Origin: Alphaproteobacteria bacterium
GTDB taxonomy: Bacteria; Pseudomonadota; Alphaproteobacteria; Micavibrionales; Micavibrionaceae
Direction: 5' to 3'
Length of the DNA stretch: 64,000 nt
Assembly: GCA_016699735.1 (NCBI GenBank)
Contig: CP065008.1
Span: 1,798,001 to 1,862,000, forward strand
The position numbers and the translations under genes were made by a program. Below the pieces are notes generated by a model that made no database searches, was not told where the DNA came from, and saw only the letters and a program-made list of their open reading frames with translations. Position 1 is the first letter of the stretch. The number at the start of each line of letters is the position of its first letter. Positions 1-8,328 of this stretch are shown piece by piece.

Positions 1-776
1 TCCAGACCCTTATCCAGAGCAAAGCCGTTCATTACGATTTGCGCGTCCAATGTCCGGGCATCCGGGGCGCGTAAATCGGAATCAGTCCTCAAGACCTCGC
101 CCACACGCGCCCGCAGGGCATCGCCCTGCTTTTCATCGATATGCTGCACCACAAGCGTAAAATTCTGCTGCACATCGCCCGTCAGCTGCAAACCGTTCTT
201 CTCAGCATAGGATTGCATCGAGGTTTGGGTCTCTGCCGTCATCAAGCCGTTGGGCTTAAGTTCGGTTCCGATCAACAGGTTAAGCGAAGCCTGCATCGTC
301 GCAACACCGGTCAGCGTGGCCGCATTGCGCTTAGCGCGTTGGGTCAGTGTGCCGTTGTCACCGTCGATATCAACAGACTCAGCATCGGAAATCCGGTCGC
401 CCAAATGCCGATTCGCCCACGAACCACCGGCCACTAGAGCCCCCTGAAGCTCAACAACGTCACGTTCTGCCGCAACGCCCCGCAGATAATCCTGCTGGAA
501 GGATACGTTCGTTTGAAGATTCTGGTCGACAGCACGGAAAACCTGCTCAAGAGCCGACTGATCGGGACGAGTCGTTAAATCAGGCAGGAAACTGTACTTC
601 GCACGGGCCTCGTCGTAGGCAGCCTTGCTGTTCGTTCCGAAATCACCATCGACCTTACCGGGGTTCAGCCCCAGTATATGGAGCAAGGATTGCAAGGCCT
701 TAACGGCATCCTCGCCCTCGGGCATAAGCTGCGTGGGACGCGTTTTAGGCGCAGATGTGGCTGAAGTACCGCTCAT
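1..776 (-). CDS. Peptidoglycan-binding-like protein (3' end outside window)
   Basis: An open frame runs on the minus strand from an ATG at 776 to the window edge with no stop, so at least 258 codons are present and the C-terminus is missing. A purine-rich site (GAGGGG) lies just upstream of the ATG. Residues about 22-50 resemble a PG_binding_1-type repeat: a helix ending in LHILGL followed by NPGKVDGDFG, then an alanine-rich helix. The rest is soluble and helical with no signal peptide or membrane segment. The peptidoglycan-binding resemblance rests on this short motif alone; the full protein's role is unknown. It is transcribed away from the orphan gene at 976. Confidence 0.7.
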   Translation of the reverse strand, partial: MSGTSATSAPKTRPTQLMPEGEDAVKALQSLLHILGLNPGKVDGDFGTNSKAAYDEARAKYSFLPDLTTRPDQSALEQVFRAVDQNLQTNVSFQQDYLRGVAAERDVVELQGALVAGGSWANRHLGDRISDAESVDIDGDNGTLTQRAKRNAATLTGVATMQASLNLLIGTELKPNGLMTAETQTSMQSYAEKNGLQLTGDVQQNFTLVVQHIDEKQGDALRARVGEVLRTDSDLRAPDARTLDAQIVMNGFALDKGL

Positions 777-975
777 AATGACCCCTCATTAAATTATAAG
801 TTTTTTTTCAATAATAGTGTTTTGCTGAGGTTTTGTCAAAAAATTAATAGAAGGACGACCCGCCCCTTAAGCCCATACTTTTACCTCTAAATCCGCATGA
901 TCGGCCAGCCGCTTGCGTAAAATGGGCGTCCTATGCTAAGTGCAAGTGAGGATTTGATATTCAGGGGCAAAGACG

Positions 976-1395
976 ATGACCGCGACGAAAATGATGAAAA
1001 TACTGGTTGTGGCCTTAGGCTTGACTTCATACTCAGGATCCTCCTACGCCCAGCAGGTCTCAACCGTCAGCTACGTCTGCGATCTTGGCGGCGCCCCTGC
1101 GCAGTTGACCGCGCAGGTTGAAACCATTGCCGACACGGGAATCGTTCAGAATTCGCAGGGCTGGATCACAGGGGTCATCGGCATGGAGGGGGTGAATTAC
1201 CGCTATCAGGGTGAACTGGCCTCCGCCACCGCCCGCTATGTTTTCACGGGTGAAAACCAGTTTGCCGATTTTACCGATCTGGGCACGAACGAACGCTTCC
1301 GCGTGCAGATGATCTCGCAGGGGCCAAGTCTGACGATGATCATTAATCCCGAGACGCCTCAACCCGTAACCTATCAATGCCAGCAGTCCCAATAG
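976..1395 (+). CDS. Small secreted orphan protein
   Basis: A 139-residue protein whose first 26 residues look like a Sec signal peptide: lysines, a hydrophobic stretch LVVALGLTSY, then a likely cleavage site after SYA. The mature part is about 113 residues, beta-rich in appearance, with only two cysteines (in YVCDLGG and TYQCQQ) that bracket it and could form one disulfide. An AGGGG ribosome site sits 9 bases before the ATG; a second in-frame ATG four codons later is possible. I do not recognise the family. Periplasmic location is inferred. Confidence 0.6.
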   Translation: MTATKMMKILVVALGLTSYSGSSYAQQVSTVSYVCDLGGAPAQLTAQVETIADTGIVQNSQGWITGVIGMEGVNYRYQGELASATARYVFTGENQFADFTDLGTNERFRVQMISQGPSLTMIINPETPQPVTYQCQQSQ

Positions 1396-1471
1396 CTTAA
1401 AAAAACACTTGTCTTCCCTCCCGCCCTTCGATTAGCCTTATTGAATAAGAAATAATATTCAGGAGGGAAAC

Positions 1472-1858
1472 ATGAATTTCAATCATCAATCGTCAAAATC
1501 CGTTCACAGCTACTACGAGGTCGAGGCTAACGAAAACTTTTTTCGTGAAATGCAGGCGGCTTTGGGAGACGGCGGGATCAATGTGATTAATCTCGGAAGA
1601 GCTTACCCTCTCCAGGGCGAAGCCGCCCAATTCGGCAAATCGAAATATGTGCTCGAGTTTTCAGGCAACGCAGACAACGGCCACAAGGGTGGCCCAAATC
1701 CAGCGCAGAAGCAAATCCTCGAGAATTGGGGTGCAAAAAATATACCGGACGAAGAAGCTTTTCGGATATCCCGTCAGGTGGCCGAAGATATCGCCTTCCC
1801 GAAACCCGCCGGACAGCCTGTACCTTTTGAGTCTGTGGCGCAGTTGGCGCCCGACTGA
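1472..1858 (+). CDS. Orphan 128-residue protein
   Basis: A strong AGGAGGG ribosome site 6 bases upstream supports the ATG. The protein is soluble, without cysteine, signal peptide or membrane segment, and mildly acidic. The middle holds a glycine/asparagine-rich stretch (SGNADNGHKGGPNPAQ) followed by a helical tail and a proline-rich end. No family recognised. It precedes another cysteine-free orphan by 38 bases on the same strand, so the two may be co-transcribed. Confidence 0.6.
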   Translation: MNFNHQSSKSVHSYYEVEANENFFREMQAALGDGGINVINLGRAYPLQGEAAQFGKSKYVLEFSGNADNGHKGGPNPAQKQILENWGAKNIPDEEAFRISRQVAEDIAFPKPAGQPVPFESVAQLAPD

Positions 1859-1896
1859 TTGGCGTTGAAGGAGTAAGTCAAAGCTGAGGACAAAAA

Positions 1897-2664
1897 ATGC
1901 CATCGCCGGACTTTAACCAGAAGGGAAGGCCGCACGAGCATCCGCAGGAGATTGAGCAAATCCTGGAGGCCTTTCAGACGTTACGTGGCGTGGACAAGAG
2001 ATACGAAAAGCTCGGCGACACGCCAACCTCCCCCGCTTATATGCGTAATGTCAGCCTCGCCGTTATCGGCGCCAGAATTCTGGCTCTGATGGACCAGGTC
2101 GAACTGACGCTCTACAACCCCTTCGAGCGTACGCCCGAAGACGCGCAGAACTCGACCATGCTCATGGAAATGGCGATCCTCGACCCGGAATTCTCCGATT
2201 TATCGGGCATAAAACCCACGTCACAGAACACCGTTCAGGCGCAGTCCGCCCTGCATATGGCAACAATCTACTCTGCATGGGTCGAATACCACCTCACCAA
2301 CGTTGGCCTCAGCGAAATGGACCGAATGGGTATCGGGGCAATCGACGACCTCAACGCCTTCCGCACCCTCGCCAATTCCTATATCGCCGAAGCGGCCGAA
2401 GGGTTTGGCAAGAGCAACGGCCCCTGGGAAGCGCGTGACCTCAGAAATCTGCACGAATCGACCGACCTCTACCTGCAGCTCTCTGATACACCAATGGAAG
2501 CCGTCCATCCGGTGGATAAGCTGGTGATGTATTTTTCAAACATTCAGGGGGAACCCACTGCGGAAAGCCTGCGCTTCATCCATATTCTCGACCAGCGCAA
2601 GGCTACCATTTTTGCACCGAGCGAAGACGATCGGCGTCTGGACGCCCAGCCTTTGGAAATGTAA
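1897..2664 (+). CDS. Orphan 255-residue helical protein
   Basis: The ATG is preceded by AGGA at a good distance. The predicted protein is soluble, almost wholly helical, acidic, and lacks cysteine and export signals. No motif points to an activity. It ends 8 bases before the 3' end of the opposing tRNA-Pro gene. Codon use is GC-rich like the core genes, so it looks like a resident gene rather than a recent arrival. Function unknown. Confidence 0.6.
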   Translation: MPSPDFNQKGRPHEHPQEIEQILEAFQTLRGVDKRYEKLGDTPTSPAYMRNVSLAVIGARILALMDQVELTLYNPFERTPEDAQNSTMLMEMAILDPEFSDLSGIKPTSQNTVQAQSALHMATIYSAWVEYHLTNVGLSEMDRMGIGAIDDLNAFRTLANSYIAEAAEGFGKSNGPWEARDLRNLHESTDLYLQLSDTPMEAVHPVDKLVMYFSNIQGEPTAESLRFIHILDQRKATIFAPSEDDRRLDAQPLEM

Positions 2665-2671
2665 CGAAAAA

Positions 2672-2748
2672 TGGTCGGGGTGAGAGGATTCGAACCTCCG
2701 GCCTCCTCGTCCCGAACGAGGCGCGCTACCAGGCTGCGCCACACCCCG
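2672..2748 (-). tRNA. tRNA-Pro (anticodon CGG)
   Basis: A full cloverleaf can be drawn on the minus strand: acceptor CGGGGTG pairs with CACCCCG, the D arm contains AGCCTGGTAGC, the anticodon stem CCTCG/CGAGG closes a loop with CGG at 2714-2712, and the T loop is TTCGAAT. The 3' CCA is encoded (2674-2672). Length is 77 bases. It decodes CCG codons. Confidence 0.96.
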
Positions 2749-2874
2749 AAAAAATCTAACAGCGCAAGGAGATACACTTACTATATAACTTTGCAAAACG
2801 ATTCCAGAAAAAAGTCAACAAGCGCACTCACTTATGTAGCTCTATCCCCTTTTAGAGCAAAAAAACCATTCCCT

Positions 2875-2903
2875 TTGCCTACAAAGATGTAGATAGGTTA
2901 TAG
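2875..2903 (+). promoter_or_regulatory. Possible sigma-70 promoter of the acidic secreted gene
   Basis: TTGCCT and TTATAG separated by 17 bases in an AT-rich spacer, about 30 bases before the gene starting at 2935. Match to consensus is moderate; no other support. Confidence 0.35.
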
Positions 2904-2934
2904 TACATCAGCGCCCATAACGAAAGTTTCTCAT

Positions 2935-3603
2935 ATGTTTAAACACATCCTGTTTGTCGGTATGTTCATTTTGATGTCAGTATCGTCTTCTGTAACCAAG
3001 GCACAGGAATCGGACGTTTTATCCTCGCCTCGCCCCCTCTGGAACACCGATCCGGTAGAAGAAACTGAAGATGAGGATGGAGACGAGGAAGATGAAGAAA
3101 ATAAGGAGAAAAAACGTCGCCTTAAAGACTCAGCCTCCTCCCCGACTGTTCGACAACATCTGGAGGAAGAGGAACCTGAGTTAAAACCAAAAAGAGAAAT
3201 CAATGTCGACATGAATTTCTCTAATGATGCCCGCAACATCGCAAAATCGTGCCCGCAGCAATGGGAGGATGAAGAATGCCTGCGAGCAACATCCCAAGCG
3301 GCCTTGGTGCTTGTTTCCAATTTTGGCGGTAAATTAGACCAAGCAGGTCAAAAAGGTTCCATGGAAGCGCTTAAGGAGGACTGCGCCGCCTCAACAGCCG
3401 CAACACAAGAGGACGGCATTCCCGCCTATGCCATGAAAAGTGCCTACACTGTTTGCATGAATAAAATAGCAGACATAGCAGACAAAACCGGAGTTGTACC
3501 CGAACCTTCTTATATGCAGTTACTATTAGCCACGGTCTGGTGTATGGAAAAAAGCCCACAATGCCAAATGATGGAGTTGGCGCTAAGAAAATGGGCTAAA
3601 TAA
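2935..3603 (+). CDS. Secreted orphan with acidic linker and six cysteines
   Basis: A 222-residue protein. Residues 1-23 form a Sec signal peptide ending in VTKAQ. Residues about 40-60 are a run of Glu/Asp (EETEDEDGDEEDEEN) followed by a basic patch, then a helical C-terminal domain from about residue 95 carrying six cysteines (SCPQ, EECL, EDCA, TVCM, VWCM, PQCQ) that probably pair in the periplasm. The gene is more AT-rich than its neighbours and sits just past tRNA-Pro. Family not recognised. Confidence 0.65.
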   Translation: MFKHILFVGMFILMSVSSSVTKAQESDVLSSPRPLWNTDPVEETEDEDGDEEDEENKEKKRRLKDSASSPTVRQHLEEEEPELKPKREINVDMNFSNDARNIAKSCPQQWEDEECLRATSQAALVLVSNFGGKLDQAGQKGSMEALKEDCAASTAATQEDGIPAYAMKSAYTVCMNKIADIADKTGVVPEPSYMQLLLATVWCMEKSPQCQMMELALRKWAK

Positions 3604-3610
3604 ACAGTAA

Positions 3611-4909
3611 TTAGGCCGCCTTCGAGGCCTTCGAATAATCGGTGATAAACTGACCGAAAACTTTCACGGACTCTATAACACTCGGGGCATAAGCGCCGAT
3701 AAACGCTTCATCAAGAATCGCCCCCTGCTGATAGGCGCGGAGCGCAGCTTCGCCATCGTAATCACACCCCGAGAGCCGCAGCGTCAGAACCTCTGGTGCA
3801 GCACCGAACGCAACCCCCGGCAAAGCAGCAAGGCTGTAGTCTTTTAACAACGCATTCGCCAGATCTTTGGAGGTCTTGATCCCTGCCTTCGTCAAAGCTT
3901 CACGGTGCTTCTCAAAATTAGGATAATTATAAAACGCCCCCTGCGGCTCCGGCGCATGGATACCAAGCGCGCGCAAACCCTTGGCAATATAACGGTTCAT
4001 CAACGCATGAATCTCCGTGCACTGGCGGATATGCGTCTCGATATCCTCATGCCCCTTATAGGCGTCGATACACGCCTGCTGGATCGGCGAGGGAACGCAC
4101 GACCACGTCTCGCTGGCAATATTCTTCAAAAGCCCCTGCAGCCCGCCAACCGCCTTGGGAATAAATCCGACCCCCACGCGCCATCCGCCTAGAGAAAGAT
4201 GCTTCGACAACCCCGTGGTAATCGCCGTATGCGTAGGCGCATATTTGGCAATCGTACGATAAACCCCGTCGAAACTCACAAATCCGTAGATTTCGTCGGA
4301 AATGATCAGAATATCCTCCGCAACACAAACCTCAGCTATAGCCTTCAACTCTTGCTCAGAAATCGTCAGTCCCGTCGGGTTGCTCGGATAATTCAGGATA
4401 AGCTTGGAGGGATTTTTTCCCTCTTTGCGTGCCTGCACAATCGTATCCTTGAAAACTTGCGGGTCAATATGGTAACCGGAATCATCCAGACGCGTGGGAA
4501 CCTTGATGACCTCCCGTCCCAGCATCCGCGCCTGCGGCTTGTAGCTCACCCAGCTCGGATCGGGCATCAGCAGGTCGCCCTCAACCGCCATCTGCAGCGC
4601 ATAGAGGATCAGCTTGCTCCCCGGCGCGATAATCACATCGAACTGCGAAGTATCGAACCCGGCCTTATCCTTGTAATAGGCCGAAACCGTCTCGCACAAT
4701 TCCGGCAGACCGGCAGTCGGCAGGTATTCCTTGCGGTGAACCCCCTCCTTCAGCGCCTGCTGCAGACGCGGGGGAACCGGAAACGGCGACTCGCCGAACC
4801 CCATATGAAAGGCTTTCTGGCCCTGCGCCCGTCGGCTCTTGACCATTTCATTGGCGGCAAGGGTCGGCGACAGCTCGAATTCTGTGGCGGTTTTGACGAG
4901 TTTGACCAT
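3611..4909 (-). CDS. Class I/II pyridoxal-phosphate aminotransferase
   Basis: A 432-residue fold-type I aminotransferase. Diagnostic motifs are present: NYPSNPTG (173-180), the DEIYG motif (205-209) that holds the cofactor ring, and the Schiff-base lysine K236 within TGLSKHLSLGGWRVG. The substrate is not clear from sequence; the closest general type is the aspartate/aromatic aminotransferase group. The enzyme is cytosolic. The start MVKLVKTATEF is followed by a normal N-terminal arm. A hairpin with a T-tract lies about 30 bases upstream on the same strand, which could attenuate transcription. It is divergent from the hydrolase gene at 5062. Confidence 0.88.
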   Translation of the reverse strand: MVKLVKTATEFELSPTLAANEMVKSRRAQGQKAFHMGFGESPFPVPPRLQQALKEGVHRKEYLPTAGLPELCETVSAYYKDKAGFDTSQFDVIIAPGSKLILYALQMAVEGDLLMPDPSWVSYKPQARMLGREVIKVPTRLDDSGYHIDPQVFKDTIVQARKEGKNPSKLILNYPSNPTGLTISEQELKAIAEVCVAEDILIISDEIYGFVSFDGVYRTIAKYAPTHTAITTGLSKHLSLGGWRVGVGFIPKAVGGLQGLLKNIASETWSCVPSPIQQACIDAYKGHEDIETHIRQCTEIHALMNRYIAKGLRALGIHAPEPQGAFYNYPNFEKHREALTKAGIKTSKDLANALLKDYSLAALPGVAFGAAPEVLTLRLSGCDYDGEAALRAYQQGAILDEAFIGAYAPSVIESVKVFGQFITDYSKASKAA

Positions 4910-4940
4910 GGTCCTGCAAGAGCTCCTGAAAATTACATAA

Positions 4941-4968
4941 ATAAAAAGCCCCTCTAACTAAGGGGTTT
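4941..4968 (-). terminator. Hairpin with T-tract in the aminotransferase leader
   Basis: Read on the minus strand, AAACCCCT and AGGGGCTT form an 8-pair stem (one G-T) around a 7-base loop, followed by TTTTTATTTAT. This is a normal intrinsic terminator shape, but it stands upstream of the gene it precedes, between two divergent genes. It may attenuate the aminotransferase or end a short leader RNA. Confidence 0.5.
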
Positions 4969-5061
4969 GGCCGAATTATTCAAGCTTTTTCGTAAAATCA
5001 TCTGGAAAATGCCAAGCGATATACGTTAATATAGACGCAAAAATAATGACAGGGGGCCAGA

Positions 5062-5703
5062 ATGAAAGTGCTTGTATTGGGGATCGACGTTAACCGCGCA
5101 AGCTGTGACCCCACCTTGTATCCTGAACTGGACCCATACCAACGCGCCCAAAGCCAGCATCTGGATGAAACTGCAAGAAAAATAGCAGACTTTACCGCCG
5201 ATGCCCGCGACCATGCCTCCTTTGCCTGGGGAATGCAGCTTTCGGACACGCGCCCCGGTCATGAAAAGAGTTACACCGCACAGGAGGCGGCTTTCCATCG
5301 TGTTGTCCCTTTTCCCATGGAGGACGAATTCCTCCCCAAAACCCGAATGTCGGCCTATCCCGAACACGCCGCCTTTTTTGAGGAAAAAAGGGCTGAAGGT
5401 GAAAACACGGTCGTCCTGATGGGATTTTACGCCCCTGAATGCATCTACTGGACGATGAATGATCTGGTGAAAAACGGCTTTAGGGTCGTCCTGCCGACAG
5501 ATTTGGTGGCCGCCGCTACGCCCTCGCATCCGATGGAACACTTCGAGGAGTTTATGTTCGATGCCGGACAAGGCAAAATAATATTCACGAATGCCGACAG
5601 GACGCTGTCAATGCTGCAAACCCCTGAAGATCGGCGCGTCTTGCCAGTGCCCCTATATGACTACAACGATTTGCACCAGATGTATTTCGGCCCCGGCAGC
5701 TAA
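5062..5703 (+). CDS. Isochorismatase-like cysteine hydrolase
   Basis: A 213-residue cytosolic protein. The catalytic triad expected for the isochorismatase-like superfamily can be placed: D9 in VLGIDVNRA, K93 in LPKTRMSAY and C127 in GFYAPECIYWT, the last followed by the usual helix and strand (VKNGFRVVLPTDLVAAA). Members hydrolyse amides or vinyl ethers such as nicotinamide, N-carbamoyl compounds or isochorismate; the substrate here cannot be read from sequence. It is divergent from the aminotransferase, so a shared pathway is possible but unproven. Confidence 0.72.
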   Translation: MKVLVLGIDVNRASCDPTLYPELDPYQRAQSQHLDETARKIADFTADARDHASFAWGMQLSDTRPGHEKSYTAQEAAFHRVVPFPMEDEFLPKTRMSAYPEHAAFFEEKRAEGENTVVLMGFYAPECIYWTMNDLVKNGFRVVLPTDLVAAATPSHPMEHFEEFMFDAGQGKIIFTNADRTLSMLQTPEDRRVLPVPLYDYNDLHQMYFGPGS

Positions 5704-5784
5704 GACTAATAACCCCTGCAGTGCAGCAAGACACCTCCCCTGAATTTCGGGCTTTAGCCACAAATTCTGTGTTAAGATAAAACA

Positions 5785-6489
5785 ATGCAGGAGAACGCCA
5801 CGACCTACCCCCCAGCCCTGACGGCCAACGCGCCGGAAGAAGCGGACATTCTCAAATCAAAGTTGTTGCTGGTTTTCGAATTTTCGGTCATTTGCCTGCT
5901 GATCCCCACGGTGATTATCGCTTTCCGCCTGGCCCGGAATATGTTCCTCTTCCTCTGGGGCGTAACCTTTTTCTGCTGGGCCGTGCTGTTCCTGACGCGG
6001 GAGGGATTCTGGGAAAAAGTCTGGCGGTTCGAGGCCGTAAACTGGCAGAACATGAAAACCATTCTCCCCCGCTGGGCGTTATGCAGCATAGGGATGCTGA
6101 TTTTTATTTATTTTTATGATCCTGCACGGATGTTCTACATCATTGAACAGCGCCCCGCAGCAATCCCTGTGATCCTCTTCGCCTACCCCCTGCTCTCGGC
6201 CCTGCCGCAGGAAATGATCTTCTGCGGCTATTTCTTCGAACGCTTTAAGACTCTGTTCACGACCGAACGCATGATGATCATCGCCAGCGCCCTCGTCTTC
6301 GCCTACGCGCACGTTCTCTATATCAACTGGGTCGCGCCGCTCCTGAGCCTCATCGCCGGCCTGATCTTCGCCTCGACCTACAGCAAAACCAAATCGCTGG
6401 CACTCGTGACTATTGAACACGGTCTCTACGGCATCAGCCTCTTCCTCATCGGCCTCGGCTGGTACTTCTACGGCGGCGCCGTGCATTAA
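5785..6489 (+). CDS. CPBP-family intramembrane protease-like protein
   Basis: A 234-residue membrane protein with about six hydrophobic segments. It carries the three CPBP (CAAX protease and bacteriocin-processing, PF02517) motifs: E143 in PQEMIFCGYFF, H176 in FAYAH, and H212 in TIEHGLYG. The usual EExxxR first motif is reduced to a single Glu and the Arg is replaced (FCGY), so proteolysis is uncertain. A TAAGAT box ends 6 bases before the ATG and no ribosome site is visible, suggesting a leaderless transcript. Its stop overlaps the opposing antiporter gene by 4 bases. Confidence 0.7.
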   Translation: MQENATTYPPALTANAPEEADILKSKLLLVFEFSVICLLIPTVIIAFRLARNMFLFLWGVTFFCWAVLFLTREGFWEKVWRFEAVNWQNMKTILPRWALCSIGMLIFIYFYDPARMFYIIEQRPAAIPVILFAYPLLSALPQEMIFCGYFFERFKTLFTTERMMIIASALVFAYAHVLYINWVAPLLSLIAGLIFASTYSKTKSLALVTIEHGLYGISLFLIGLGWYFYGGAVH

Positions 6490-7745
6490 AGCATGGTAAA
6501 AGCAAAAGCGGCCACAAGCGTCGGCGGCAAGGCGGCGGCAAAAAGCCAGAGCGGATGCACCGCCTTATCGTCGAAATGCTCCCGCAAAATGGCGATCCCG
6601 GCGGGGTTTGGCGCGTTGGCGATGATGGTCAGCCCTCCTCCCGTCACGGCCCCGGCCACCAGAGAATATTTAAACTCATCCGAAAGCCCTTCGACCAGCG
6701 ACCCCAGATACGTCAAAGCGGCATTATCCGTAATGGCCGTAAGCGCCGTAGCCCCCCAGAACACCTGATCGCTGCTCATGGCCATCAAAAGCGGTTGCAG
6801 CCACCAGTGCTGCAGCCCGCCCAGAACCACAAGCCCGGCAAGGAAAAAAGCAACCAGCAATCCTTCGCGCAGGATCAGACGGTGCTGATAACGCTCATAC
6901 GCATGGGCAACGCCAAGGAAGAACAGAAAAAGACCGAAAAACACGGCCGGATGATGGGCAAACGCGACGATTCCCGTCAGAAACAGCAAATGCACGGCAG
7001 TCAGGGCGACAGGAACGGGATCGCTCTCCCGCGGAGGCTCAATTTTGGAAAGCTCCCCAAGCTCCTTCCTGAAAAAATAAGTCACGGCCAGTGCATTAAC
7101 GCAAACAGCAAGTGCAGCCTTCCAGCCGAAATGTTGCATCATAAACGCCATATCCCAGCCCCAGTGCCCGGCAACCATAAGCACAGGCGGCGCAGCAAAG
7201 GGCGTCAAAGTGCCGCCGATGGAAATATTAACAAATAAGATACCCAAGGTTCCGTATTTCAATCGCAACGAAACATTCTTGGAATAAATATGGGCGCTCA
7301 GAATCAACGCACAAAGCGTCATAGCCGCAGGCTCTGTGATAAAAGACCCCAAAAGCGGCCCAAAACAAAGAACAGTAGAATAAAACCCGCCCGCCCCGCG
7401 CAGGGGAATTTTACCACCAATAAACAGCATCACGGAGGTAGCCATCTGAAGAATCGGCCGCGTGGCCGCGACAACCATGATCGCAAAGACGAACATCGGC
7501 TCGGTGAAATTGCGCGAATCGACATAATGCGTAGCTTCTTTAATGCCCTCAAGACCGAATATAGAAAGAACCAGAACCATCGCCCAGAACCCGAAAACCA
7601 CTTCGACTTCCCCCAGCAGATGGAAAAGACCCGCGTGTTCGGGGCGCTTATGGGCAAGACGCTCGAAAAACTTCGTGGCGAACGTATGCAGCACCGCCAA
7701 GGCGAACAAACACGCAGCTACGATTTGTATGGTCGTCGGATTCAT
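6486..7745 (-). CDS. Putative Na+/H+ antiporter (PF07399-like)
   Basis: A 419-residue inner-membrane protein with about ten to twelve hydrophobic segments. Intramembrane stretches such as FITEPAAMTLCALILS and NISIGGTLTPFAAPPVLMV, with a late GGGLTIIANAPNPAG loop, match the ion-transporter layout of the putative Na+/H+ antiporter family. Ion specificity is not shown by the sequence. It overlaps the convergent CPBP gene by 4 bases and starts 21 bases before the mntR stop on the same strand, so both may share a transcript. Confidence 0.75.
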   Translation of the reverse strand: MNPTTIQIVAACLFALAVLHTFATKFFERLAHKRPEHAGLFHLLGEVEVVFGFWAMVLVLSIFGLEGIKEATHYVDSRNFTEPMFVFAIMVVAATRPILQMATSVMLFIGGKIPLRGAGGFYSTVLCFGPLLGSFITEPAAMTLCALILSAHIYSKNVSLRLKYGTLGILFVNISIGGTLTPFAAPPVLMVAGHWGWDMAFMMQHFGWKAALAVCVNALAVTYFFRKELGELSKIEPPRESDPVPVALTAVHLLFLTGIVAFAHHPAVFFGLFLFFLGVAHAYERYQHRLILREGLLVAFFLAGLVVLGGLQHWWLQPLLMAMSSDQVFWGATALTAITDNAALTYLGSLVEGLSDEFKYSLVAGAVTGGGLTIIANAPNPAGIAILREHFDDKAVHPLWLFAAALPPTLVAAFAFTML

Positions 7746-7766
7746 GCGAGTGTCCGGACAGTCAGG

Positions 7767-8210
7767 TTAGGATTTCTTACCGAGTTTTTTGATGACGTTT
7801 TCGAAAGCCTTGAGCGTTTCACGACTGACATGATGCTCCAGCCCCTCGGCGTCCATCTCGGCGACCTTCTCACTTACACCGATACTTTTGAGAAAATCAA
7901 CAATAATGAGATGCCGCGCCTTGCAAGCGTGCGCCAGAACTTTTCCTTCTTCTGTCAAAAAAAGCGAACGATAGGGCTGCGCGATCACCAGTCCTTCCCG
8001 CTTCAGACGGGTAACGATCTTGTTCACCGTCGCCTGTGAAACGCCGAAACGCGAGGCAAGATCGACGATGCGCGCCTCGCCGTTCGCGTCGATCAGGTCG
8101 GCAATAAGCTCGACATAATCTTCCGCCGTCTCGGTCTGGTGAGCCTCCCGCACCTTCTCGAACCAGGAGGCCTGTTTTTTCGGATCGGCCAATATAAGGT
8201 TGTCGGTCAC
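7767..8210 (-). CDS. mntR: Manganese-responsive regulator MntR (DtxR family)
   Basis: From the GTG at 8210, which has AGGGG 9 bases upstream, the product is 147 residues, the usual MntR size. The N-terminal winged helix reads ARIVDLASRFGVSQATVNKIV, followed by a wing (FLTEEGKVLAHACKARH) and a dimer domain with the metal-site motif DAEGLEHHVSRETL. The DtxR-type third domain is absent, as in MntR. A longer frame up to 8399 exists but would run through the promoter and into mntH, so it is rejected. MntR represses manganese uptake when Mn(II) is plentiful; the divergent neighbour mntH is its expected target. Confidence 0.9.
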   Translation of the reverse strand: MTDNLILADPKKQASWFEKVREAHQTETAEDYVELIADLIDANGEARIVDLASRFGVSQATVNKIVTRLKREGLVIAQPYRSLFLTEEGKVLAHACKARHLIIVDFLKSIGVSEKVAEMDAEGLEHHVSRETLKAFENVIKKLGKKS

Positions 8211-8261
8211 GGCTGCAATACCCCTATCGCGGAATGTCCTCAGTCTATTTTCACCAAAAAT

Positions 8262-8297
8262 TAGCCTTTTGTCAAAAGTATTGCCAAGGCTATATTT
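8262..8297 (+). promoter_or_regulatory. mntH promoter with MntR-box-like operator
   Basis: TTGTCA (8269-8274) and TATATT (8291-8296), 16 bases apart, form a likely mntH promoter. The 22 bases at 8276-8297 match the Escherichia coli MntR box, as I remember it, at 17 positions and cover the -10 box. A second perfect inverted repeat, TAGCCTT (8262-8268) with AAGGCTA (8286-8292), shares one arm. Repression by MntR-Mn is the simple reading. Confidence 0.7.
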
Positions 8298-8328
8298 CTT
8301 ATTATAAGCTGTAAGTAGTAAACAGGAG

